DNA from: an uncultured Pelagibacteraceae bacterium | GTDB taxonomy: Bacteria > Pseudomonadota > Alphaproteobacteria > Pelagibacterales > Pelagibacteraceae | NCBI GenBank assembly: GCA_902513415.1 | Contig: CABXMS010000007.1 | Span: forward strand, 1 to 20,186 | Length of the DNA stretch: 20,186 nt | Direction: 5' to 3' | Shown here: piece by piece, positions 1 to 5,763 of the stretch | Layout: every line of letters begins with the position of its first letter | Position numbering within the stretch: the stretch's first letter is position 1 | Made by a program: the position numbers and the translations under genes | The notes under the pieces: generated by a model | Told to the model about the DNA's origin: nothing | Seen by the model: only the letters and a program-made list of their open reading frames with translations | Database searches by the model: none

Positions 1-528
1 GGAACTGTTGAATTTATATATCAAGATGAAAAATTTTATTTTTTAGAAATGAATACAAGGGTACAAGTAGAGCACCCAGTTACAGAAGTGGTCACAGGAA
101 TTGACATTATTAAGGAGCAAATTTACATAGCATTTACTGGTGAAACTGCACTCAAACAAGAAGATATAATGCCTAGAGGACATGCTATTGAATGTCGAAT
201 AAATGCTGAAGATGCAAGCAAGAATTTTCAACCATCTCCCGGAACAATAGGAATGTGTCATCTGCCTTCTGGATTTAGAACTAGAGTAGATGGAGGAATT
301 TACCAAGGATATAAAGTTACTCCATATTATGACAGTATGATTTGTAAATTAATTTGTCATGGAAGAAATCGAACAGAGGCTATACAAAGAATGAAAAGAT
401 CATTAGATGAATTTGTTATTGAAGGTATTTCAACAACAATTAACTTACATCGAAAACTATTGGATCATAAAAAATTTCTAAATTCTGATTTTAATGTTAG
501 CTGGTTAGATAATGAAAAGATAATATAA
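1..528 (+). CDS. accC: Acetyl-CoA carboxylase biotin carboxylase subunit, 3' part (5' truncated by window)
   Basis: Biotin carboxylase uses ATP and bicarbonate to carboxylate biotin on AccB, the first half of malonyl-CoA formation in cytosolic fatty acid synthesis. The reading frame is open from base 1, so the gene begins upstream; about 175 residues of a family that is usually about 450 are present. The ATP-grasp signature EMNTRVQVEHPVTE is seen at codons 16-29 of the fragment, with the Glu, Asn, Arg, Gln and Glu that bind metal, ATP and bicarbonate in this family. The remainder, including RGHAIECRINAED and the GGIYQGYKVTPYYDSMICK stretch, is the biotin carboxylase C-terminal domain. Its TAA stop (526-528) directly abuts the stop of the opposing DUF2155 gene. 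The fragment could in principle come from a larger carboxylase (pyruvate or propionyl-CoA), but it stops where a free AccC subunit stops, and DUF2155/NDUFA12 neighbours are usual for alphaproteobacterial accC. Confidence 0.95.
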   Translation, partial: GTVEFIYQDEKFYFLEMNTRVQVEHPVTEVVTGIDIIKEQIYIAFTGETALKQEDIMPRGHAIECRINAEDASKNFQPSPGTIGMCHLPSGFRTRVDGGIYQGYKVTPYYDSMICKLICHGRNRTEAIQRMKRSLDEFVIEGISTTINLHRKLLDHKKFLNSDFNVSWLDNEKII

Positions 529-960
529 TTAAAAACATTTAATTAGCCATATATCATAAATTGGATGGTCAAAGGGTCTTAGTGATGGACTTGAAGAAAA
601 TGTCCAACCATTAAATACGAAAACTTCATCATTTTTTTTATTTGTGATATCAATAACCTGCAAATATGCAGTTATTTCAGGATTATCATCAAATTGTGAA
701 TTTTTACATTTTAATACTTTAATTAACAAATTTTCAAATTTTTTTTCTTCATCTATTTTTAATATCAATTTACTATTTTTAGAGCTAACTTTATCAAGAA
801 TTTTAATTTCCATTAAATCTCCTTCCAATTTATTATTGGACTCCGAAGAATAAGAAAAAGATTTTAAAAATATTGAAAAAGAAAAAAATGCAAAAAAAAT
901 AATATTTTTTAATGTATTAATTTTTCCAAGTTTTATATTTTTTTTTATTTGCATTGCCAT
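529..960 (-). CDS. DUF2155 domain-containing exported protein
   Basis: This 143-residue protein is of unknown function. The N-terminus is basic and then hydrophobic (about residues 18-37, IIFFAFFSFSIFLKSFSYSS), as in a signal peptide, so it is probably periplasmic or membrane-anchored. The DUF2155 signature follows: an ILDKVSSKNSKLILKIDEEK segment, a Cys in VLKCKNS, and the C-terminal FNGWTFSSSPSLRPFDHPIYDIWLIKC, which ends in the second conserved Cys. The spacing of the two Cys suggests a possible disulfide (inference). The start is ATG at 960; a second ATG two codons later is equally possible. It overlaps the end of the upstream NDUFA12-like gene by 44 bases in another frame, so the two are probably co-transcribed and translationally coupled. 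The pairing with the complex I accessory gene and accC is a recurring alphaproteobacterial arrangement, but it does not reveal a function. Confidence 0.85.
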   Translation of the reverse strand: MAMQIKKNIKLGKINTLKNIIFFAFFSFSIFLKSFSYSSESNNKLEGDLMEIKILDKVSSKNSKLILKIDEEKKFENLLIKVLKCKNSQFDDNPEITAYLQVIDITNKKNDEVFVFNGWTFSSSPSLRPFDHPIYDIWLIKCF

Positions 961-1276
961 TTTTATTTGGATAATAAGAATTTTCAGTTCCAGTCAAGTT
1001 GGGTTTGTGAGGTTTTTGCCATTCAAATTTTTTTAATTCATGCACATTTTCAATTTTGTTTTTTGTAAAATGAATCCATGAATACAATTCGTTAGGAATT
1101 TTTGATGCATCAATTTCATCATTGTAAATTATCCATCTTTTTCCTTTTTTGCTTTGATAATATTTATTTCCATATTCATCTTTACCAACTAATTTCCCAA
1201 AAACAAAAGTGTCGATTCTAGTACCTAGAGTTTGGCGATTCCACCAGATAAAAATTTCTTTAATTATTGTCAACAT
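917..1276 (-). CDS. NADH:ubiquinone oxidoreductase 17.2 kDa subunit-like protein (NDUFA12 family)
   Basis: This 119-residue protein is a homologue of mitochondrial complex I accessory subunit NDUFA12 (B17.2), which sits on the matrix/cytoplasmic arm of respiratory complex I and is found in alphaproteobacteria as well as mitochondria. Seen in the sequence: the family opening FIWWNRQTLGTRIDT, then the VGKDEYGNKYYQSKKGKRWIIYN core, and the Trp/Pro-rich section PNELYSWIHFTKNK followed by WQKPHKPNLTGT. There is no signal peptide, which agrees with a cytoplasmic-face subunit. I chose ATG at 1276; a longer reading from a TTG at 1297 adds seven residues (MYIFFKF) that are not part of the family and run into a palindrome. 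It is the first gene of a minus-strand pair with DUF2155 and is likely transcribed from the 1340-1367 promoter candidate. The family also contains the assembly factor NDUFAF2, so the exact role is less sure than the family. Confidence 0.88.
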   Translation of the reverse strand: MLTIIKEIFIWWNRQTLGTRIDTFVFGKLVGKDEYGNKYYQSKKGKRWIIYNDEIDASKIPNELYSWIHFTKNKIENVHELKKFEWQKPHKPNLTGTENSYYPNKNGNANKKKYKTWKN

Positions 1277-1292
1277 AAATTTAAAAAAAATA

Positions 1293-1309
1293 TACAATTC
1301 AAAATTGTA
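1293..1309. promoter_or_regulatory. Perfect 7-bp inverted repeat with 3-nt loop (TACAATT-CAA-AATTGTA)
   Basis: The left arm TACAATT (1293-1299) and right arm AATTGTA (1303-1309) are exact reverse complements around CAA. The repeat lies 17 bp before the ATG of the NDUFA12-like gene, in the leader of its predicted transcript. It could be an operator half-site pair or a small RNA hairpin. Chance is not excluded in DNA this AT-rich. The TACAA/TTGTA core recurs in the second palindrome at 1337-1348. Confidence 0.35.
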
Positions 1310-1336
1310 AAAAATAAATTAGACTAAAATATTTAT

Positions 1337-1348
1337 TTGTATATACAA
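1337..1348. promoter_or_regulatory. 12-bp perfect palindrome TTGTATATACAA between divergent promoters
   Basis: TTGTATATACAA is its own reverse complement. It sits in the middle of the 114-bp gap between the divergent NDUFA12-like and NrdJ-like genes, overlaps the -10 candidate of the minus-strand promoter and ends one base into the -10 candidate of the plus-strand promoter region. A dimeric repressor or activator bound here could affect both genes. No specific regulator can be named from the sequence. Confidence 0.4.
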
Positions 1349-1367
1349 TATAATTCATAAGACTCAA
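1340..1367 (-). promoter_or_regulatory. Candidate sigma70-type promoter for the NDUFA12-like/DUF2155 pair
   Basis: On the minus strand TTGAGT (1367-1362) is followed after 16 bases by TATATA (1345-1340), a fair match to a housekeeping promoter. A start of transcription around 1330 would give a leader of roughly 55 bases before the ATG at 1276. AT-rich DNA produces many such matches, so this is a position-supported guess. Confidence 0.35.
1349..1354 (+). promoter_or_regulatory. Candidate -10 box (TATAAT) for the NrdJ-like gene
   Basis: An exact TATAAT lies 36 bases before the ATG at 1391, leaving a leader of about 30 bases. I see no good -35 at normal spacing, so activation by a factor bound to the adjacent palindrome is conceivable. 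The region has no clear Shine-Dalgarno sequence. Confidence 0.35.
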
Positions 1368-1390
1368 AAATATTAATTTAAGATAATTTT

Positions 1391-2185
1391 ATGGCAAAAT
1401 ATTTAGTGGAAACCTTTTATAACTGTACCTTTAAAGTAAGCCATTATTTAGACGATATTAATGAAAAAGAACTCCAAAAAATTGAGAAAAGAGACGATGG
1501 CAAGTTCGAAATATTGGATATTAAACTAGATAATAGAAAAACGAAAAACTTGGATGGTAATTCTAATAAAAAAGAATCAGGTGAGGAAATAAAAAAAATT
1601 GATGTTATTTCTGACAAAATTCCAAAAAATATCATTAAAAACAATCAATATTTTGTTAATAATTTAAACGAAAAAACAAGCAAAAGATTTAGCATGCCAG
1701 ATAGACGTAAAGGCTATATTCAAAAAGCCACTATTGGTAATCATAAAGTTTACCTTCACACGGGAGAATACGAAGATGGAAAAATAGGTGAAATTTTTAT
1801 CGATACAAGTAAAGAGGGTGAGCTAGTTAAAGCATTAATGAATAATTTTGCAATAGCAATATCATTGGGTTTACAATATGGAGTTCCTTTAGATGAATTT
1901 GTAAATGCGTATGTTGGAACAAAATTTGAACCTTCTGGAAAAGTAAATGGAAATGATCGAATACTAAGTGCAAGTTCAATTCTTGATTATATATTTAGAG
2001 AACTGGCAATTTCTTACTTAAATAGAGAAGATTTGGCTCACACCCCGTCTATAAGCGGTGCCGATAAATTAAGCGACGAAAGAAATGATGAAACAAGTGA
2101 TGATCAGGACAAATTTCTAAAAATAGTTAAAGACATTACGAGTAAAGGGTTTTTAAGAAATAATTACAAAAAAAAAAACTTGTAG
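1391..2185 (+). CDS. Stand-alone protein related to the C-terminal region of B12-dependent (class II) ribonucleotide reductase NrdJ
   Basis: This 264-residue protein holds a region (about residues 99-215) closely resembling the C-terminal part of alphaproteobacterial Nrd[59 protein letters not shown], then FEPSG...GND and [23 protein letters not shown]. Nothing of the catalytic ten-stranded barrel, radical-site Cys or cobalamin-binding region is present, so it is unlikely to reduce ribonucleotides by itself. Residues 1-50 (start [20 protein letters not shown]) form a short unrecognised domain; residues 50-95 are a polar Lys/Asn/Glu-rich linker. The Cys-rich tail of full NrdJ is absent. The start ATG follows the promoter candidate at 1349. 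The last codons run through eleven A (2168-2178), where one more A would replace the ending NL with [15 protein letters not shown], so the true C-terminus may differ. Automated annotation would probably call it ribonucleotide reductase; its actual role is unknown. Confidence 0.75.
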   Translation: MAKYLVETFYNCTFKVSHYLDDINEKELQKIEKRDDGKFEILDIKLDNRKTKNLDGNSNKKESGEEIKKIDVISDKIPKNIIKNNQYFVNNLNEKTSKRFSMPDRRKGYIQKATIGNHKVYLHTGEYEDGKIGEIFIDTSKEGELVKALMNNFAIAISLGLQYGVPLDEFVNAYVGTKFEPSGKVNGNDRILSASSILDYIFRELAISYLNREDLAHTPSISGADKLSDERNDETSDDQDKFLKIVKDITSKGFLRNNYKKKNL

Positions 2186-2229
2186 ATTTATCAGATATAA
2201 GAATAAATCTTAAAGGAAAAAAATAATTA

Positions 2230-3210
2230 CTATTTTTTCTTTTTTAAAGACAAATTTAATTCTTTAAGTTGATCTTCGCTTACAGATGATGGGGCTTGCA
2301 TCATTAAATCCTGAGCATTTTGATTCATTGGAAACATAGTAATTTCTCTAATATTTTTTTCTCCAGCTAATAACATAACTATTCTGTCAATTCCTGGTGC
2401 TATACCTCCATGAGGAGGAGCTCCGTAGCTTAAAGCATTTATCATTCCACTAAACTTTTCATCAACAGTTTTTTTATTATATCCAGCTACTTCAAATAAT
2501 TTATACATTAAATCAGGTATATGATTCCTTATAGCGCCTGATGATAATTCAATTCCATTACAAACAATATCATATTGATATGCTTTTAAATTTAGTGGAT
2601 TGTTAAGGTCTAATTTTTTTATATCACCTTGTGGCATTGAAAATGGGTTATGACTAAATTTAATTTTATTTGTTATTGCATCCTTTTCAAACATTGGATA
2701 ATCTACAATCCAACAAAACGCAAAAACATCTTCATCAATTAAATTTAAATCGTAAGCTATTTTCTGTCTTGCTTGAGAAAGAATTTTTTCAACTTCTATT
2801 TTTTTTCCACATGCTAAAAAGATACTGTCACCTACTTCAGCTGAACTAATTTTCATAATTTCTTCCAAAGCTTCTGGTCCAAAAAATTTACCAACTGGTC
2901 CTTTTCCACTTAAATCTTTTCCTTTTTCTATAGTAAAATATGCTAAACCAGAGGCACCTTGATCTTTTGCCCAATTATCAATGCTATCAAAAAAGCTTCG
3001 TGGTTTATCTTTTGTTTTTTTTGTAACAATAGCTCTGACGATTGAACCTGATTTTATTAATTTCTTAAAAATTTCAAATTTAACATCTTCTCTTTTAAAA
3101 ATACTTGTAATATCATGAATTTCTAATGGGTTTCTTAAGTCTGGTTTATCCGTTCCATATTTGTACATTGCATCAGAAAATTTTATTTTAGGAAAATTTT
3201 CAAATAACAT
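2230..3210 (-). CDS. aspS: Aspartyl-tRNA synthetase, C-terminal piece (downstream of a frameshift)
   Basis: This frame encodes about the last 326 residues of AspRS, the class II enzyme that charges tRNA-Asp with aspartate in the cytoplasm. Visible are the [12 protein letters not shown] segment of the catalytic core (about 17-28 of this piece), the bacterial-type insertion domain, then FSHNPFSMP, the SGAIRNH block and class II motif 3, [14 protein letters not shown] (about 263-276), followed by [16 protein letters not shown]. The ATG at 3210 is an internal Met of the intact protein, not a natural start: the N-terminal third, tRNA-binding domain and motifs 1-2 are encoded by the preceding frame (3200-4015). 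With the two joined, the length is about 590 residues, normal for bacterial AspRS. It ends in four Lys codons at a TAG, 44 bases from the stop of the convergent NrdJ-like gene. Confidence 0.9.
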   Translation of the reverse strand: MLFENFPKIKFSDAMYKYGTDKPDLRNPLEIHDITSIFKREDVKFEIFKKLIKSGSIVRAIVTKKTKDKPRSFFDSIDNWAKDQGASGLAYFTIEKGKDLSGKGPVGKFFGPEALEEIMKISSAEVGDSIFLACGKKIEVEKILSQARQKIAYDLNLIDEDVFAFCWIVDYPMFEKDAITNKIKFSHNPFSMPQGDIKKLDLNNPLNLKAYQYDIVCNGIELSSGAIRNHIPDLMYKLFEVAGYNKKTVDEKFSGMINALSYGAPPHGGIAPGIDRIVMLLAGEKNIREITMFPMNQNAQDLMMQAPSSVSEDQLKELNLSLKKKK

Positions 3211-4015
3211 TTTTTTTACTTGAAAATTTTTTAAACAATTTTATCATTAATTTTTCTACTACTTCAAAAACATCTTCTTGTTCAACAAATGACATTTCAA
3301 GATCAAGTTGATAAAATTCTCCTGGACTTCGATCAGCTCTTGCATCTTCATCTCTAAAACATGGAGCTATTTGGAAATATTTGTCAAATCCCGATACCAT
3401 AATTAGCTGCTTAAATTGTTGTGGCGCTTGTGGTAGAGCATAAAATTTTCCTGGATTTAATCTGCTTGGAACCAAAAAATCTCTGGCACCTTCTGGACTT
3501 GAAGATGTAAGAATAGGTGTTTGAAATTCATGAAATCCTATTTTTTGCATTTCAGATCTAATAAATGAAATAATTTTTGATCTCAAAATTATATTTTGAT
3601 GAATTTTTTTTCTTCTCAAATCTAAAAATCTATATTTTAATCTTATTTCTTCTGCATATTCTTGGTCGGTAAAAACTGGTAACGGCAGTTCTTTTGTAGC
3701 TCCCAGCAATTCATAGGATGAAATTGAAACTTCAATTTCGCCTGTTCCAATTTCTTTATTTATAGTATCTTTACTTCTATTTACTACTTTTCCTAAAATT
3801 TTAATTACAGACTCAAGAGGAAGTTTTTCAAGGGTTTTAAAATTTGAGTTATTCTTTTCTATTACACACTGTGTAACTCCATAGTTATCTCTAAGGTCTA
3901 AAAATAAAAGATTTCCATGGTCACGTTTTTTGTTTATCCAACCAGACAAAACAATTTCTTCACCATTGTTATCAATGTTTAATTCTCCGCATGTATGTGT
4001 TCTATAACTACTCAA
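3200..4015 (-). CDS. aspS: Aspartyl-tRNA synthetase, N-terminal piece (frame ends early at a frameshift)
   Basis: This frame encodes the first 268 or so residues of AspRS: the anticodon-binding OB-fold ([31 protein letters not shown]; residues 7-46), then the class II core with LRRKKIHQN (motif 1 region) and motif 2, [10 protein letters not shown] (220-229) with QLDLEMSF. His-33 and Asp-83 occupy the positions that are Leu and Lys in E. coli AspRS; His with a non-Lys there is typical of non-discriminating enzymes that also make Asp-tRNA-Asn for GatCAB (alignment by eye). After SSKK the frame reads N-V-I-stop, whereas a shift at the eight A of 3210-3217 reads on into the conserved remainder. 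The ATG at 4015 lies 7 bases after hda, so it is the third gene of the DUF2066-hda-aspS unit. ppk and rnd, often found between hda and aspS in alphaproteobacteria, are missing. Confidence 0.9.
   Translation of the reverse strand: MSSYRTHTCGELNIDNNGEEIVLSGWINKKRDHGNLLFLDLRDNYGVTQCVIEKNNSNFKTLEKLPLESVIKILGKVVNRSKDTINKEIGTGEIEVSISSYELLGATKELPLPVFTDQEYAEEIRLKYRFLDLRRKKIHQNIILRSKIISFIRSEMQKIGFHEFQTPILTSSSPEGARDFLVPSRLNPGKFYALPQAPQQFKQLIMVSGFDKYFQIAPCFRDEDARADRSPGEFYQLDLEMSFVEQEDVFEVVEKLMIKLFKKFSSKKNVI
3210..3217 (-). other. Frameshift site in aspS: run of eight A in the coding strand
   Basis: The coding strand reads AGT, eight A, then TGTTATTTGA. In the upstream frame this gives Ser-Lys-Lys-Asn-Val-Ile-stop (stop at 3200-3202). 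Dropping one A gives Ser-Lys-Lys-Met-Leu-Phe-Glu-Asn-Phe and continues into the C-terminal half of AspRS without a break. An indel in the assembly, a real mutation, transcriptional slippage or +1 ribosomal frameshifting would all fit. Confidence 0.9.
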
Positions 4016-4022
4016 TTTGTTC

Positions 4023-4679
4023 CTATAATAATTCTTTAATTGTTTTAAAGTCTATTGGTTTTTTTTTTTTTAAACTAAGTTCATCAATCTTATATATAAA
4101 ATCATATATTTTACCATACGATCTATCAATTCTTTTAATAATAAAATCAATAAGTTTTTTATCAATTTCAATTTGTCTATCTGAAAAATTTTTTAATATA
4201 ATTGCAAACATTAGTTCATCATCTGGGTTGTCAATTTTAGCAAAAAGACAATTCTTAGATCTAGATTTCAAATCTTTAAGTTTAAAATCTATTTCGTTAA
4301 TTGGTAAATTGGAATTTATAATTAAATATTTATTATCACTATCTACTAAATTAAATAATGAATAAAGCAATCTTTCTTCTGGAATATTGTCAAAATTATC
4401 TAATATTATATTTTCATGAATTTTAAATTCTTTTAATAAATCATCATTTAATTCATTGGAGTTAATTTTTTTTCCTTTATTTTTTCTTAAAAAAATATTT
4501 ACAAGATGGGTTTTGCCAGAATATTTTTCACCATAAATATTAAGAATATTTTTTTCCCAGTGAGGCCATTCTTCAATTATTTTAAATGCAAAATAATTAC
4601 TTTTACTAACAAAAAAATCATCATAATTAAAATTTTGTTTGTAATTAAATTTAAATAATAGCTGATTTAAGTCAGTCAT
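4023..4679 (-). CDS. hda: DnaA-related AAA+ regulator of replication initiation (Hda/HdaA)
   Basis: This 218-residue DnaA-like ATPase lacks the DnaA DNA-binding domain. In the family it works with the loaded sliding clamp to make DnaA hydrolyse ATP after initiation. Seen here: an N-terminal QLLFKF (residues 5-10) placed like the clamp-binding motif of alphaproteobacterial HdaA; Walker A GEKYSGKT (50-57); Walker B-like IILDNFDN (91-98); and an Arg in DLKSRSKN (about 136-143), corresponding to the arginine-finger region. I start at ATG 4679, whose ATG overlaps the TGA of the upstream DUF2066 gene (ATGA), a classic coupling arrangement; a TTG four codons earlier is open but unnecessary. The gene contains 13 consecutive A near the C-terminus (4059-4071) and stays in frame through it. 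It is followed after 7 bases by aspS. The Walker A motif ends GKT as expected, so ATP binding is likely retained. Confidence 0.88.
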   Translation of the reverse strand: MTDLNQLLFKFNYKQNFNYDDFFVSKSNYFAFKIIEEWPHWEKNILNIYGEKYSGKTHLVNIFLRKNKGKKINSNELNDDLLKEFKIHENIILDNFDNIPEERLLYSLFNLVDSDNKYLIINSNLPINEIDFKLKDLKSRSKNCLFAKIDNPDDELMFAIILKNFSDRQIEIDKKLIDFIIKRIDRSYGKIYDFIYKIDELSLKKKKPIDFKTIKELL

Positions 4680-5752
4680 TGTATTTTCCAATTTTCAGAG
4701 GATCTATCTATTTTAAATCCTTTGCTTATAATTTCCTTTATAAATTTATCTGGGGTATTATTATATATTATTTTGTAATGAATTAATTCATTTGAAAAAT
4801 CATTTATATAATAATTAGATACCAAGTCTAAACTTTTTAGATATTGTTCAAATTTATTTATAAGTTCATAGTTTTTTGAATCTAATATAATATTTATTGT
4901 TAGTTTAATTGATGTGTTTATCTGATTAATTTTTTTCCAATGATTTTCATAAATTGTTTTGAGTGATTTAATTGTTTTCATTAATTCATCTGTATTTTTT
5001 ATATCAATTTCTTTGAAATTTTGATTTGATATAACTAAGTTGTTATTAATATTGACTTTAGAAAGAATTTTCAAATTCTCATCATTTTTATATATAATAA
5101 TTACTATAAAATCCTTTAATTCATATTTCTTTATAATTTTTTCAAAATTATATTCCTCAATATTCATCAAGTTTTTACTGATTAAATTTATGTCGTCTAA
5201 ATCTTCGTTTGGAAGAACATAGTTTAAAAGATAATATTTTTCATCTTGTTCATTCCAATTTTTATAAAATAAATTCTCGCTAAAAAGATGCATATCATTT
5301 TTATTAACATCTACCAAAATAGGCATTAATAATAATTTTTTTTTATTTGGTATGGATGGAAAAATATTTTTTTTTTCTAAAAAATCTAATATTTCTTTTT
5401 TATTAAAATTAACTTCGAACTTTGCTATATATTGTTTTTTAATAAATTTTTCATCAACAACAGTAAATGAATCAACTAAGTTTTCTATTATTTTTAAATT
5501 ATTTGTATTTAATTTTTTTGAATCATTAGAGATTGTTATTTTTGCAATTAATTCTTTAAATGCTTCTATAAAAGCTTCTTCAATAATTTTTTTTTTATCA
5601 AATTTATCATCATAGGGCTTTTTGATCTCCAAGTTGACAATATTAAAAGTTTTTGATGAAGCATAAGTTGTGGAAAACTTAATAAAAAATAATACTAAGA
5701 TGAAAAAAAATATATAAAATCTATTTTTGCCGATCAAATTTTTATGAAACAT
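4676..5752 (-). CDS. DUF2066 domain-containing exported protein
   Basis: This 358-residue protein is of unknown function. Residues 1-32 look like a signal peptide: a Lys/Arg-containing start, then the hydrophobic FYIFFFILVLFFIKF, then TTYASS with a plausible cleavage after Ala. The body resembles the DUF2066 family, with an early section in which the protein recurs as FIEAFKELIAKI and the block KKLLLMPILVDVNKND (about 138-153) followed by W...Y..PNEDLDD. I assign the family from these features and from the neighbourhood: DUF2066 genes often lie between purM and hda, exactly as here. It is the first gene of a unit with hda (4-base ATGA overlap) and aspS. Its ATG lies only 11 bp from the divergent purM ATG, so its promoter must lie within the purM coding sequence. 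The C-terminal half is very rich in Asn, Lys and Ile and poorly conserved in appearance. Confidence 0.7.
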   Translation of the reverse strand: MFHKNLIGKNRFYIFFFILVLFFIKFSTTYASSKTFNIVNLEIKKPYDDKFDKKKIIEEAFIEAFKELIAKITISNDSKKLNTNNLKIIENLVDSFTVVDEKFIKKQYIAKFEVNFNKKEILDFLEKKNIFPSIPNKKKLLLMPILVDVNKNDMHLFSENLFYKNWNEQDEKYYLLNYVLPNEDLDDINLISKNLMNIEEYNFEKIIKKYELKDFIVIIIYKNDENLKILSKVNINNNLVISNQNFKEIDIKNTDELMKTIKSLKTIYENHWKKINQINTSIKLTINIILDSKNYELINKFEQYLKSLDLVSNYYINDFSNELIHYKIIYNNTPDKFIKEIISKGFKIDRSSENWKIQ

Positions 5753-5763
5753 ATTTTATAATA

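Noticed and set aside
644..853. Plus-strand open frame opposite the DUF2155 gene, and similar frames opposite aspS, hda, DUF2066, lptD, pdxA and fabD
   Set aside because: They are antisense shadows of well-supported genes, with low-complexity Ser/Phe/Leu-rich translations and no family resemblance.
1277..1297. Upstream extension of the NDUFA12-like gene to a TTG at 1297
   Set aside because: It adds seven residues outside the family and starts inside the palindrome; the ATG at 1276 gives a normal N-terminus.
4059..4071. Run of 13 T (A on the coding strand) in hda as another frameshift
   Set aside because: The frame continues properly to a C-terminal helix of the expected kind, so the run length appears correct.
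4680..4691. Upstream TTG start for hda
   Set aside because: The ATG at 4679 forms an ATGA overlap with the preceding stop and places the clamp-binding-like motif at the normal distance from the N-terminus.
5757..5762. TATAAT immediately before purM as its promoter
   Set aside because: Transcription would begin inside the conserved coding sequence of purM.
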